A stretch of 64,000 nt of DNA from Psococerastis gibbosa (GCA_963971405.1 OZ020490.1:20113464-20177463), one strand, 5' to 3'. Numbered from the stretch's first letter, positions 1 through 11,686 are shown. The notes: a model not told the origin generated them from the letters alone. Translations and numbers: made by a program.

Positions 1-747
1 CGTTGCTCTAACAGTCACATTATCCTTTTCTAACTTCACCGGCTCTACACTCTCCACCACACTCACACTTTCACACACTTGCTTTTTACTTTTCAACTCA
101 ATAGTCATGCTTGAACTTGACTCTTTTCTACTTTTAGGTTCAAACTTAATCTCTTCAGCAAGCTTCTCCAAGCTTCTCGACATTGTCCTTCCCAGCTCGA
201 GCGGTTTCCGCTTATGCAAAGGCACCGATTGCTTTCTTTCCATTCTTGGGTGCTCATTTTTCAAATTATACGAGTTCTTCATACGATTATTATTGTCATT
301 AATACGTACCGGGTTATCCACACACTGAACATCGTTATCAAATTTCTTATCAGCGAGAGTCTTTGCTTTATCATTAATATTTCTATGTATCTGCGTTCTT
401 GCTTTTGGCACTGGTTTCACTGTTTTGGAAATCTCAGGCTCGCTAAGCTTTAAGAAATCTAAATTTTGATATTCTACCCCTTTTTGTTGCTGCTGTTTAA
501 GCTGCTCTGTCCCTTGAAGTTTGCTGCGCTCAACGACATACTGCGCGGGAACGAAGAAGGGTCTTTCCTCGCAGCTTCGTATAACCTGCCACCAGTCCTT
601 GTTTGTTTTGTTAATTAGATAGAGCTTCTCCCCTTGTTTGACATTGATGAGACGTTTGTCTTTAGCGGTGTATTGGAAGTCATAAAGAACGGCCACTACG
701 TTATCTGCAAATTTTTGCATTTTCTAAACGAGTTTACCTGCTAGAAC
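1..747 (-). CDS. RhoGAP of ARHGAP12/15/27 type, first coding exon (SH3 domain), partial
   Basis: Reading leftward from an ATG at 720 the frame stays open for 240 codons to the window edge. Residues about 8-64 form an SH3 domain: the VLYDF strand at 11-15, an acidic/basic RT loop, DWWQV at 42-46, and FVPAQYV at 56-62 with the ligand-binding Pro58 and Tyr61. The layout (SH3 at the extreme N-terminus, KQGE, KTN-DWWQV, FVPAQYV) matches the N-terminal SH3 of ARHGAP12/15/27-class Rho GTPase-activating proteins, which in that family precedes WW, PH and RhoGAP domains; those must lie outside the window. Residues 65-240 are a polar Lys/Ser/Gln-rich linker with no domain I recognise. An in-frame TAG sits 6 nt before the ATG, so the start is secure. 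Coding is 1-720; 721-747 is 5'-UTR in the same exon. Another SH3 protein is possible but less likely. Confidence 0.85.
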
Positions 748-775
748 CTGTAAACAAATCAAGATTTTATTAAAA
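748..775 (-). promoter_or_regulatory. 3' splice acceptor before the SH3 exon
   Basis: On the minus strand the sequence just upstream of the exon reads TTGATTTGTTTACAG, a pyrimidine-rich tract followed by CAG, with AG at 749-748. The exon then begins GTTCTAGCAG and reaches the ATG 27 nt later. This implies a 5'-UTR intron and at least one untranslated upstream exon at higher coordinates, which I could not locate. Confidence 0.7.
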
Positions 776-857
776 TAAAATATAAAATGTTTTACGGGAA
801 AATTGTTGTTTATTTAGTAATAGCAATAGTAACATTTAGCAGCAGAACTCTTTCAAG

Positions 858-1231
858 CGTTGTTGTTGTTTCTAACGCCTGCTTTCAGCATTTCTGCTTT
901 AAGCAACCCTGTCAGCCTGGCGGGGGGAGTGAGTCTGTTTGTTAACTTGAGGCACCCCAAGGGCAGACTCTTTCACCTCGGGGAAAGGGGAGTTGACTAA
1001 CAGGGTGGACCTGATTATAGTGGATTCCGAACCACTTGGGGAACATGGTAAAGTCACACGATTAAATCGGAGGTGACCAAGACTCGGCCCGCACGTAGGA
1101 CTGACTGGTATAGTCTTTGCTCGTAATCATGTCCCACCATGTTCCCCTGCCAAAGTTGTGCACACTACCAAGTTGCCGAAGTTTGAAACATGCTCTGCTC
1201 TAATGGAATCAACATGGTAAGGCCGTTGGCC
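858..1231. repeat. Interspersed repeat X, copy 1
   Basis: A block of about 370 bp seen at least six times in the window. Landmarks are CAACCCTGTCAGCCTGGCG near the left, TGGATTCCGAACCACTTGG in the middle, CATGTCCCACCATGTTCCCC and AACATGGTAAGGCCGTTGG at the right end. It has no long frame and no terminal inverted repeat I can see. It is moderate-copy and slightly diverged, so it behaves like a SINE or other non-autonomous element; the class is not established. Confidence 0.8.
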
Positions 1232-1517
1232 TTTCAAGCGTATACGCAAGTCAATTTGTTTGCGGTGTTTGTTATATATGCTGTATGCAGCAAAATTAAA
1301 TTAAGTTACATAAAGATCTAGAGTTTAAATGAGTATTAGCGAAACTAGGGGGCCTGCAGCACCCGATGGTTGAACCAGGTCAGAAAAAAGTGAAAAACAT
1401 GGGAAGCCAACGATAATAAAATAGGGAATATTTTTGGAACACTCATCCGCCAGGAGCGCTGTTCAAATCAAACCAGTGACGCATTGAGTTTAACTACTTT
1501 TCCCAGCCGTAATGTGC

Positions 1518-1645
1518 GAGTCTCTAGACGCCATGCGATCGGAGACGTGTCGTTACTAGACACAAGTGCCTATTAGGTAACTTAGTGAGGCGACTGAAGA
1601 GGTCAATCGGATACATTCATTGAATTGTTTGTGTGGGATTAACCT
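1518..1645 (-). repeat. SINE-like repeat V
   Basis: Minus-strand copy of a repeat of about 120 bp whose plus form runs CAAACAATTTAATGAATGT, ATCCGATTGACCTCTTCAG, GGTTAGTACCCGTGTTG, CGACACGTCTCCGATCGC. Other copies are at 23588, 35966, 46505, 51505 and 56225. The sequence is well conserved between copies, which suggests an RNA-derived head, but I could not tie it firmly to a tRNA or 5S rRNA. Confidence 0.7.
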
Positions 1646-3644
1646 TAAAAATAAAAAATAAAAAAAAATAAAATGCGTGACAATCATTGGTTCAGTCTTC
1701 ATGCCAAATTTCTCAACAGACTCTATGCACTTTTACTAAAAAAAACGCTAAACTTTCAACCGCAATATGAATACATATACAGTATATGATATATAAAGCC
1801 TGAGGCAATGACTGTTAAATCAATTAGCCATCTATCGATTAGATTTAGCTAGAGGAACTCAATGCATCACTAAATTTTGAGAAGATGGCGGACGAATGTG
1901 GGAAACATTCACCCCATTATATAACCCAGAGTAGAAAATATTATAATAAAATAGACTCGCGGCATGACTGCGATTTGTTTCAACATGGGGGTTAAAACGG
2001 CATCTCAAATAAGAAAGAAAGTTAAACATATGGACGTGCGGGGCAAATTATCTCAGGATCTGCTTGGGAAGAATCTCTTCATTATTTCTTAAATCTAAGA
2101 AATAGCAATGCATCAAACCGAAGCATTGAAAGCATGGAAAGTCTGTTAATGTATGTTCAAACGTCACTTCATGTAAGAAAGTGTGAGTGGCCCCTATGTA
2201 CAGATTTGTGCACGTAGAAAACCATCTAGCTCTCTTAAGGAAATAATAGATGGATAAATGCTGATGCTGGCATTGAGCGTAGAAATGGTCTATCTACAGA
2301 ACATTCAACAAGAAGTGAGAAGAAATGCAATCGAGGGCTTGTAGTAATAATGGGTCTGTCAGAAAGAGCCCGCGATAGAATATATTGCATTGTACTCATT
2401 CCTTTGAATATCTGACGAGGACAATGAAATGTGATTCCGTCAGCTCCTAAGATAAAATCTAAAGGGAAAAAATCATTGCCAGACGTTTAAGGGGAAAAGG
2501 GGTTGTCTTCACAAAATTAAATACCTCGCAATTCATTGAGAATGCAAATTGCTCAGGTTCACACCTCATAGTTTTACTTTCTTGCAGTAATAAATACTAT
2601 GGGAAAAGTTCTGTAGGTAGGCTAACAATAAATTGAGTGAATGTTTTTTTTTGGGGAGCGTTTAAAAAGTTGATTTTTGTTCATTATTAAATACATAATA
2701 CGTATAAATAAATATTAAAATTGTCATAAATGATAAATAGCAATTGCAATAGTAATACCAACATCTTGACAATTATTCTGTGACATACAAGGCTACAACG
2801 TTCAATTTTTTACTAATGTAGGTCAAGCTTCCCATGGTGCCTTAAATGTGGCTGGTAAACGATATAATGGAAGCGCAGTATAGCCTATTGATGTGTTGCT
2901 GGCGTGACAAGGACAAGGCATATCGTATTAGCTAACAAACAAAACTAAACTGAATCACAGCTGTCTCTTCAAAACATAGTGAGGGTCTTAGTAGTTAATA
3001 GGAGACACATTAATGATAACTGAAGCATTAAAATTATTAAGCTTGAGCGCTAGACTAATTTGCCCCTCCCTTGCTGCTCCAGACGCAACAAGTGTTAACT
3101 AAAGAGTAACGTTCCACTATCATGCGAACAAGATATGGGGACTAATTAATATAATCAGCAAGACATTGGCACTTGTTGCTTTTTATATAGCTGAAAACGT
3201 CAAAATTATTCAATTTAAATAGCTGATTATCAATTGCACCCTAATCAGGAAGTTAAATTGCCTCTACAGCAACAACACACCTGACCTTAGAAGCAACATT
3301 TTTAAGTACTCACCCATAAATTTCATCTAACTACCAGCCAGGAACTAATTTTAAGGTTTGGGGATAATAGAAAATTTACAAAACATCACTAATATTATAC
3401 AATAACGTTGTGAAATAAAAAATAAAATAAAAAACGGTTTTGACTTTCTAATGTTACGCTTCCATGTTTACAACGCTAATGCCACGCCTGTCGAATGTCG
3501 TGGTGCTAGAATTTAATTCCGCCATTTTCCGTTAAAGTTTCAAACTTTTTCTATTATTATTTTTCTCTGTATTTTTAACAATTTAGCACTGTTTATAATT
3601 TTATTTGTCTATGTTTGAATTTGGAATTAGTCGCTATAACTTAT
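1646..3644. other. No recognisable feature
   Basis: AT-rich, no open frame of interest on either strand, no clear inverted or tandem repeats. A short echo of repeat W (TCAAGCTTCCCATGG) is seen near 2824. Confidence 0.5.
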
Positions 3645-3728
3645 AATAAACTCCCGGCTGAAATCAAGAAGATCGACAAGTTGGACGCCTTCAGGAGTGC
3701 TTTAGTTAAAATTATGCGGAATAGGTAA
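3645..3728 (+). pseudogene. LINE reverse-transcriptase C-terminal remnant
   Basis: A 27-residue stretch ending at a TAA reads NKLPAEIKKIDKLDAFRSAL and then VKIMRNR. This matches the closing segment common to CR1/Jockey-type LINE ORF2 proteins, where an LP-x-x-I motif is followed about ten residues later by an F-K/R-x-x-L helix just before the stop. Nothing upstream stays in frame, so only the tail survives. Short length limits certainty. Confidence 0.5.
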
Positions 3729-4237
3729 TTGCACGGTTGGTATGGTACCACTAAATCAACTTTAATGTGATCGATGGATTATTGGCAATCATTAGCAGTA
3801 CATGCTACTTTCAACAACAACAACAACAACACAGCCTGTCTTTTCCTGCTGTAACCATACCATTGCTCATGGCTTCATGGACACGGCAAAATTAAACCAC
3901 ATGAAAATTTTTTTTTGAATAATCCAAATTATGGCTACATTCAGAAGCCCGTATTCTCTAACATGATGCTTTACAGGGGCTATGAAATCCTGTCCCACTG
4001 CAGCAATGGAGATAGTACTGCTGGACTTCCTCCATGTTGCAGTGGAAACTTCAGACGAAATGGCATTATTAGGAGTGGAAGGGCAATTAAGAGAGACTCA
4101 GCCTCTCTGACTACGTCTGACCACTGCCTGGATATGCCAAGCGATAGAATCCATCCAAAATACTGTTTTAGGAGGGAATTCGAAACTATATTAGGGACAA
4201 TGAAAGAATGCCGCGAATCAGCAGGAATTCTCAATAG
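3729..4237. other. Unassigned stretch, with a 112-codon open frame not supported as a gene
   Basis: The region follows the LINE tail and leads into repeat X. A plus-strand frame at 3915-4253 has a composition unlike any family I know and ends inside repeat X, so I do not call it. A CAA-type microsatellite lies near 3812. Confidence 0.4.
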
Positions 4238-4594
4238 TGTTTGTTGTTTCTAACGCCTGCTTTCAGCATTTCTGCTTTAAGCAACCCTGTCAGCCTGGCG
4301 GGGGGAGTGAGTCTGTTTGTTAACTTGAGGCACCCTAAGGGCAGACTCTTTCACCTCGGGGAAAGGGGAGTTGACTAACAGGGTGGACCTCCTGATTATA
4401 GTGGATTCCGAACCACTTGGGGAACATGGTAAAGTCACACGATTAAATCGGAGGTGACCAGAACTCGACTTATACTGCCTGAGCGAGTTATCATGTCCCA
4501 CCAGGTTCCCCTGCCAACGCTGTGCACACTACCAAGTTGCCGCAGTTTGAAACATGCTCTGCTCTAATGGAAGCAACATGGTAAGGCCGTTGGC
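4238..4594. repeat. Interspersed repeat X, copy 2
   Basis: Near-identical to copy 1 across its length, beginning GTTTCTAACGCCTGCTTTC and ending AAGGCCGTTGGC. Copies 1 and 2 share the orientation and flank the LINE tail at 3645. Confidence 0.8.
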
Positions 4595-4598
4595 AATT

Positions 4599-4706
4599 CT
4601 CAATAGTCACACAATCATGGTTTACTGATGGCTCTAGGCTAGGAAGTGCAACTCTCAATAGTCACACAATCATGGTTTACTGATGGCTCTATGCTAGGAA
4701 GTGCAA
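4599..4706. repeat. Direct 55-bp duplication
   Basis: Two adjacent copies (4599-4653 and 4654-4706) of a unit starting CTCAATAGTCACACAATC and ending AGGAAGTGCAA, differing at about one base. The duplicated segment carries the FTDGSR motif of the LINE remnant below. Confidence 0.9.
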
Positions 4707-4924
4707 GGGTTAAATATCTGGAGTCTCTTGGGGAGACAACTATAGTCTTGCAGATTCTGTAATGAAGGTGCGGAGGACCTGCTGCGATGCGATGCGATGC
4801 AATCGCACGAAGAAGAGCAGCATGCTCGGGAAGTTTGCAGTTACATGTAAAAGACCTACCACTTCTGAATCCCCTCAAGATCCTGGCTCTCCTGAGGGAG
4901 ATAGGCCTCGAAAAAGTGATTTAG
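4618..4924 (+). pseudogene. LINE ORF2 RNase H domain and C-terminus, broken
   Basis: The frame WFTDGSRLGSA (4618-4650, repeated at 4671) carries the first catalytic Asp of an RNase H domain. After a deletion, CRFCNEGAEDLLRCDA (from 4749) looks like the zinc-knuckle-like CxxC...H/C region that follows RNase H in Jockey/R1-type LINE ORF2 proteins. After a frameshift, a Leu-rich tail ending ILALLREIGLEKVI-stop (4922-4924) resembles the usual LINE terminus. Stops, frameshift and the 55-bp duplication show it is dead. Confidence 0.6.
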
Positions 4925-5666
4925 ATACTTTGTTGTAGGGGGCACAATAGGCCATTAGGCTTAAGTGCACACAGGGAACACATGCACCATAATTAAAAAA
5001 AAAAAAAAACAAGGCCTACAACAGGCTACGTATATCTGTTTTTAAAACTTTCCATTTTGTTAACTTCCTGAATATTGGAAATATTCGTAAAATGGGTATG
5101 TCGGTGGACATACTCTATTCCTATTCTGGCTACTCAGTGATTCAATAATAGGAAAAATTGATTTCCGCCTGCATATTATCGACTATGCAATAATTCCCTT
5201 GACTTTCTTAGGCCTACATTTGTATAGTACAAACCCATCCTTCGTTTTTTTTTATCTTTTCCTTTAAATAAAATGTTACGAGCTCAAAATCTTTTTAAGG
5301 AATGCATCCGTTTGATCTCTTCAGTTCCTGTATAATATTGGGAGGCATATTAATTATTCATTAATTTGTTACTTTACCTCCAATTTGTGCATAATTCGAA
5401 AAAATTGCATTAAATATACTATTATAATAAATAATACTAAATGTTTATACTCAATACCGTACTTAATAGTTAGATTTTACCCCATCTTTGACTTTGTTTA
5501 GAAAAATGTACAATTACTGTACTCCAGCTTGTTTTTGGCATGGTACCTACCTGCATTGTACCTACTTATAAAGCCTATGGCCTCTCCACATCCATGAAAC
5601 ACGCATAAATAATTTAATGCATCTGGATTGATTACTTACAGTATGTAACCATAATTACTTTTTAAA
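4925..5666. other. No recognisable feature
   Basis: AT-rich sequence with an A-tract at about 4994. A short fragment resembling repeat V (GCATCCGTTTGATCTCTTC) lies near 5303. Confidence 0.45.
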
Positions 5667-5850
5667 AGATTTTATGGACATAGACCCAGTTTAGTGGCCG
5701 ATTTTCCATTGACCCCTGTCTTGCCAACGACCCCATTGATATTTTCGGACATTATTGGTATTGCTTCCATGTGAATGTGCTGAGCAGGCCCTCGATGTCA
5801 ACCCTCACTTGTTACAAGGGGCAATGAACAAGCTGAGACATACTTAGAAT
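5667..5850 (+). repeat. Interspersed repeat W, copy 1
   Basis: Landmarks shared with copies at 14650, 16060 and, inverted, 32494 and 50383: TTTTATGGACATAGACCCA, GCCAACGACCCCATTGATAT, TCGATGTCAACC and GGACAAGCTGAGACA-like sequence (here GAACAAGCTGAGACA). No coding frame and no TIR. It looks like a SINE or short non-autonomous retroelement, class unknown. Confidence 0.65.
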
Positions 5851-7615
5851 TTGCTCAATGTAACAGGTGTATGCTTGAAATAACGACCTTTGGGTACGTC
5901 TCTATTTAAATATTAATGGCTGCGGTGTACCAGCAGGGAACTTACCAATATAATATCGGGCCTAGGAATTGGCTTGCACACCCCCTGAAGGCGGAGACAT
6001 AACACCGATAATTTCATTTTGATGATGTGGCCACAACTAAAGAGAAAACGTTCGGAGGCTGGGGAGTACGGGCGGAGTTTCGTTTTATTCACTTGATGAA
6101 TTAGCCTATTGTATTTATTACTAGGTGGTAATCAGTACCCACGCTAATTTTTCAAAATTGAAAATTACACTGTATTGTTTGTTAATTTGGTCTATAAATA
6201 TATTCTGATTCTGTATTGAAATTATAATTTAATTTAATTTGTAAATTGTATTAATTATTATGGGTTACTTGTAAGAGTGGGCCGAAAGGCCCAAAATTCA
6301 CCGATTTTGGAAATTTTATCTTTCTTTCATTCTGACATAGTTAATACGGAGCAATTATAAGCCTGTCAGCGATAAATTAATAAAACCCACGGAGTGGAAG
6401 GTGGCTAAATTATTAGGTGCGGTAGTTTAAAATACAGTGACCCAACAGGAACCAAATTAGGCTGATCCTTGCGGATAGCTGGATAGACCTCAGCTTCTAT
6501 ATTTTCTCCATTGACGCAGCACTGACGATATAAGATGGGTAAAGGGTCGCACATTGATGATCTTCCGCAATTTAGGAGCTAATTAGTCTCATAGACATCC
6601 TCTTCTAATCCATTCCCCGTATAAACTTTGGCGTTTGAGGAACTTGTTCAAACTTTGGCGAGCTCTGAAATGTTTTTTAATTTGCAAGCTGGTTAGTTAA
6701 CCTGCGCTCCTCCACTATAAGACCTAAGTAAACATGCGGTAGGCTAAGTAAGTTTCAGAAGAGTTTGATTGAATAAAAATTTGTTTATCAAAGGAATCGA
6801 ATGTTTTAAGTAGGAAGAGGCTGGGAAAGAAAGGGAGAGAATGTAAGGGGGGGGGGGGTTGCTTAGCCCAGCATATTCTGATCTTACAGTATTATGAGTA
6901 ATAAATACGAACAATTGCACAATGCCACGCCGGTGGCCAACCCTATACAATAGATACTAATACTACATACATAGACTATCGATTAAGGTCGCCTTTGACA
7001 CACCTCAATTAGCTCACATCCTTCTAAATAGGTATATACCTATATTACACTCCTAACAGCTGTATTAAGGCTCATATTTGCATATATAAATTTACATGCG
7101 TATATGTATATAGTAATGCAGCTATACGATATAAATAGCTTAGTCCTACTATACATACAAGGCAACCTACATAAACGCCATTTCTCATCATCTCATGAAC
7201 TTATGAGTACCGGTACCTACTAAGGATTTCGATTTGCAACTTAAGGCTGATGTGACCTGATTTGAACGCCGCAAGACATCTCCCCCATTAATATTCATGG
7301 AAATTATCTGCAGCAGTCAGTGTGCTGAAACCACCCCCCCCCCATTGCCCCCACCCTTTAAATTCTTTCCTCTTGAACGTGTGTTCACAGAATGCTGGAA
7401 AATTCTTGAGAAATTCACCTCAAGTTTATACCAGTTATTGTTCACTGAGAGAAATCAGATAGCTGCTGGAGCCTTATGCAAATTAAAATCTTTTCTTCTC
7501 ATTTCTCTCCCTGCTTTTACATGGCGGAGCTATATCTTTGGTTTAATATTGGTTAGCATGACTGAAATAATCTTCAATTTAGCTTTGGCTTGTAGCACTC
7601 TGCTGTACTAATCGC
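5851..7615. other. Mostly unannotated AT-rich DNA
   Basis: Contains repeat Y at 6255-6330 and a 13-G run at 6847. A plus-strand frame at 7297-7611 is built on a C-run and has no family resemblance; I do not call it. Confidence 0.4.
6255..6330 (+). repeat. Interspersed repeat Y, copy 1
   Basis: An approximately 80-bp piece: CTTGTAAGAGTGGGCCGAA, AGGCCCAAAATTC, then a TTTC-rich tail. Further copies are at 9366, 50735 and, inverted, 57325. The GGCC-GAAA-GGCC hairpin followed by a pyrimidine microsatellite suggests the 3' end of a LINE or SINE. Confidence 0.6.
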
Positions 7616-7932
7616 TAGTGGCGGAGCGTGGGATGATTTCGAGTGTAATGCTTTTGCGTCGTTATGGTTAAAAAACAAAAAAACAAAAAAGCATCATATT
7701 TTATATAGCATCTTCTTAAAAAGTAAAAATTCGATAACAAAAAAGAAAACATTTGAATTCTAACCTGACGAGATTCGTAATTTTCTTAGACTGCATTAAT
7801 AACATCATGCTCATACAATCATATTTGCTCGCGGCTTCCAACAGATTTCAACGAAGTTCTTAATAATTATATTCTAAGGGTTTGTTTAGTGTAATGCGGC
7901 ATTACCAGCTTTAGATGTACGCTCCGCCACTG
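7616..7932. mobile_element. hAT-type MITE with 8-bp target duplication
   Basis: Ends are TAGTGGCGGAGCGT and, inverted, CAGTGGCGGAGCGT. The flanks are CTAATCGC (7608-7615) and CTAATAGC (7933-7940), an 8-bp duplication with one mismatch. TIR shape and duplication length fit hAT. The 317-bp interior is non-coding. Confidence 0.85.
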
Positions 7933-8902
7933 CTAATAGCTGTAACATATTTTAATTCTTTCTTGCACGTTGCACAATAGATATATAAGCAGGGGAACAT
8001 GCATGCGCATTACCAATAGGCTTATAGTTATATTTATGCAATTAGGCGATAATTAATTGTACAATTGAATACCTCCCTCGAATAATATTCTACCTATACC
8101 CTTCATTTTTTAAATAAATGTTCAGGAGTGATTGAAAATATTAAAATGTCAAATTCAGGCTATATTTTGTTCTTACGCGCACACCTATTTTACAGAGAGG
8201 ATTAAGCTGTCATCTGGAGGGGAATATTCAATAACTAAAAAATAATACTGGCGGGGAATTTCCTGTAGATCATTGTTCCACGTTTAACTAACCTTACAGC
8301 AGATGGAGATTTTCCAACATGGCAGAAGAATACACGTTTGTGTATGAGCCGCAACTATGTTCTATGGTATAGCGCTTGTAATTTGGTTATTGTATAAAGA
8401 CTGTAAAAGGCCCCTGGGTTGTTGCCGTGAAATACATTGTTAAAAAATAAATAAATATTTATAGGCAGATTCACTATATATTGGTGACTAAAATTGGCAA
8501 GTGCTCTTGTTATGACAGAAAACTTATGAGTTCAGCTCCATAAAAAATAAAAATAACGAGGATGCAGTATCAATTTAATTCAACAGCCAACAGCAAACTA
8601 TCGGCGAAAATTGAAAGCTTCCCATAAATTTGAAACTGCTGAGCTAGTCATGCAGTCCTGTTCGGCATTAAAATGTTGATGCATCGTCGTGAATCTATAC
8701 AATGTAGGCTACAATACAGCATCTCGCACAACTGTAAAAAATCAAATTTGCATGGAAATATTGGCTGTATGGCTGTTGAGATTCTTTAAATGCCACTTGC
8801 CCACTTCCATCGAAGATTAGAAATAGAAAAGTGTACCTTGGAGACTGCTATTCTGGAAATACCTCAGTGTCGTGTGTTGCGAGGGACATACAGGTGTATG
8901 GA

Positions 8903-9129
8903 CAGTGGCGGCACTAGAAATTTTAAGGTGGGGGGCCATGGAGGGGCATGACTTCTATCTGGGGGGGGGGGGGGCAAAGAAAAAACAAAACATTTTTCAT
9001 TGGGAGTAGGTATACCGTTCAATAATTCTGCAATTTAACAACATGTAAAATATCTATGGGGGGCCGGAGAAACTGTTGGGGGGGGGGGGGGGGCAGGCCC
9101 CCTCGGGCACCCCCGTAGCGCCGCCACTG
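8903..9129. mobile_element. hAT-type MITE with G-runs
   Basis: TIR CAGTGGCGGC ... GCCGCCACTG, flanked by a perfect 8-bp duplication TGTATGGA at 8895-8902 and 9130-9137. Two G-runs of about 14-17 nt lie inside the element. 227 bp, no coding capacity. Confidence 0.92.
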
Positions 9130-9365
9130 TGTATGGACAAAAACCACTATGGCTTTGAAATTCTCTGTCGGACCCCATCAGAAATGAAAAAAGTTTAAAG
9201 AAGTTTAAGGGGGCTTGTCACGATTGTTATGACTATGTTATGGATATGTATGCCTATGGTATATAAATAATGGTCTGCTAGTTTTACATTTTTGAATATT
9301 AATTTTTTATTATTCTGTTAAATATGCAATTTTTTTAAAAAATAATTGTGTAATTTACTAGTACT

Positions 9366-9455
9366 ACGGGTTAATTGTAAGAGTGGGCCAAAAGGCCAAA
9401 AGTTCGCCCATATGGGAAATATAGACAATTTTCTTTCTTCTTTCTTTCTTTCCTA
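9366..9455 (+). repeat. Interspersed repeat Y, copy 2
   Basis: TTGTAAGAGTGGGCCAAAAG, GTTCGCCCATATGGGAAAT, then a tail of TTTC units. Same order of motifs as copy 1. Confidence 0.65.
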
Positions 9456-9847
9456 AAGTTCAGCCCAGACAACCAGCAAGGATCCATCCTGTAGCAGCAA
9501 AGGAACAGTTAATAACCTTCCATCTTGGCCCATAAATTTTCCTCTGCTGAAGTTTCAATGTCTGACACTAACAGCTTGATAGAGTTAATCTGCAAAATAG
9601 CCCAATGGGTTAGACTAACTATACAACATTTAAAGCCCTTTCTGCGGGTCATAAATATGTCAGCTGTAGGAGGTGCTAAGGGGGGGGGAAGGGGGGAGGG
9701 GGCTCCACAGCATAGCAGCAGGTGCTAAAGTTGTCAGGGTAATGTCTTTTTAACATGATTCCTGAATAATTAGGACGATGTCGAGAAGTAGGCTAGTTCT
9801 TTTTTTATAGTCTTTTTTAGTTTGAGGTGGTGCTTGTTGCAGGGTTA

Positions 9848-10231
9848 GGTGCCCATTCCATTGACCGGCTAGGGCTATTTCCAACAACGGTGACGTGGTA
9901 GCAGACATTCAAGACTTAGGTGGCGTTTCCACCGACCTCGCATTGCAGAATTGACGGAAATGTTTATTTTCCTCTATGCCATAGTTAAAATTGATCAATG
10001 ATCATACAGTAAAATCACAAACAAACAAACTAAAATTAAAAAATGGTTTCATGGGATATGTTAATTACAAACATTTTAATAGATTTCTATAAAAAGAAAA
10101 ACAAACATTTCCGTCAATGTCATTTGCAATCTGCAATGCGAGGTCGGTGGAAACGCTACCTAAGTCTTGAATGTCTGCTACCACGTCACCGTTGTTGGAA
10201 ATAGCCCTAGCCGGTCAATGGAATGGGCGCC
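9848..10231. mobile_element. PIF/Harbinger-type MITE (family H), 384 bp
   Basis: Long imperfect inverted repeat: GGTGCCCATTCCATTGACCG at the left against the complement of CGGTCAATGGAATGGGCGCC at the right, with a 3-bp TTA flank at 9845-9847 and 10232-10234. A second inverted pair, TTCCACCGACCTCGCATTGC, lies inside. TWA duplications of 3 bp are the Harbinger hallmark. No transposase. Related copies occur at 12017, 29764, 30568, 31936, 34232, 43352 and 62154. Confidence 0.8.
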
Positions 10232-10491
10232 TTAAGAGACAAGCGGAGCTAAGAGGAAAAGTTACTTAAGTGAATGAATTCAAAAATCTCATGAAATATC
10301 AAGTTATCGAGTTGTTAAAAATATCAGGACAAACAGATGAAAGTTTTCTGTACATTTCGACCTTTTTCTTACTCCAATTTCTGACCTTTTTCTAACACAG
10401 ATTTGAATAACACAGTATTGAATTTGATTTTTGCAAAAAACGATTGGTGTGGTAGTCCCAAGGAAGGAGTTCAAGGACACTGGTGCCAATT

Positions 10492-10669
10492 CAGGGGCCG
10501 ATTTTGCCTCCAATTTCGGGGGGGGGGGGTCAGCGGCAGGTTCAGTGGATTACAGCATTAAAAAACATTAATGTTTTTAATTCCCACTGTAAACCCACTG
10601 TTATCTAGTGTAAATTTAATTTTTTTTTGGGGGGGGGGGGGTCCGGACCCTCTAACTTCCCCCCCCTTG
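10492..10669. mobile_element. hAT-type MITE, G-run family (GGATTTTG ends)
   Basis: Begins CAGGGGCCGATTTTGCC and is flanked by a perfect 8-bp duplication TGCCAATT at 10484-10491 and 10670-10677. The interior matches the element at 33914 (shared TTAATTCCCACTGTAAACCC). The right end is worn, keeping only C-run plus TTG. Confidence 0.88.
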
Positions 10670-10689
10670 TGCCAATTGGTGTTAGAAAC

Positions 10690-11366
10690 GGCCATATTAT
10701 GTCATATAGTAATACAAGTCTCACAAGAAAAACTGTAATATATACTATTTCCTTACTTACTTACTTTACTATATAACGAAATGTAGAGAAGAATTTTTGC
10801 TTTTTGCTAATTTAACGGCTATTTTGGACGGCTTTACGATCCTGTAAAAATATACTTTCTATAGGACTACAAAACATGCGTATTAGTGGAACTCCGATTT
10901 AAATTAGGGTAGGCTACTTATACCTTTGCTCCAACTCTCACATTTCAAGTAGTTCAAATCTGGTGTATAAAAAATAAAAAACGTCTCAGGTCCTGGAGTG
11001 ACCAAAACTGCTACAAAATTTCGCAGTTTCTGCTTAAGACTAGCTCGGCAGTACAACGCTACAGGAAATAGCTGTAGAGTTAGGCAGGTGCTTAAAGTTG
11101 CGGCCAGCGAATTTTATAGCTGTTCTTGGCGGCGAAGTCCGTTACATTGTAACTTTTCAGGTTTATATCTTCCAGGTTTACAAATGTTTTATTACCCGAG
11201 AAACTTTACAATTATGGCTTCTTACACAGTAGCGGATACTTGTGTTTTATGCTTACTTTTATGCTTCTTCGACTTGTGCAGTTCATTTATAATAGATGCA
11301 AGGAATTCAAACACGCTTCACGAGCTTTTTTCTCTTAGGAAAACTATCAAAAAAGCACATTACACG
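10690..11366. other. No supported gene
   Basis: A 124-codon plus-strand frame (10998-11372) runs into the MITE at 11367. Its protein is Cys/Leu/Ser-rich with no recognisable domain, and I treat it as chance. Confidence 0.4.
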
Positions 11367-11686
11367 CACTAGCGGATCCAGCTATGGGCTAATGGGGCTA
11401 AAGCCGCCCCCCTTCTCTTACCCAACTTACACTAGATAAAACGTACTTTCAACATTTTTCACACAAAAAATAATAAATTTTTATTAGTACGCAGTGAAAC
11501 ATCCGCGCAGAATGCAACTGGGATTCGAATAGCATAATTGTTTATATTGTACTTCGTACAGTACAAGTAATTAAAGTTTATTTTTATAATTTAAAGTCTT
11601 CACTATATCATAGACCTCCTGACTAAAGGCTTTCCATCCACTAGTTCAGCCCCCCCCCCCTCTAAAAATTTCTAGATCCACTAGTG
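11367..11686. mobile_element. hAT-type MITE, 320 bp
   Basis: TIR CACTAGCGGATCCAG at the left and TCTAGATCCACTAGTG at the right, flanked by a perfect 8-bp duplication ATTACACG at 11359-11366 and 11687-11694. A C-run lies near each end, as in the other hAT MITEs here. Confidence 0.92.

Noticed and set aside
10998-11372. 124-codon open frame as a gene
   Set aside because: No domain, no splice or promoter context, and it ends inside the target duplication and TIR of a MITE.
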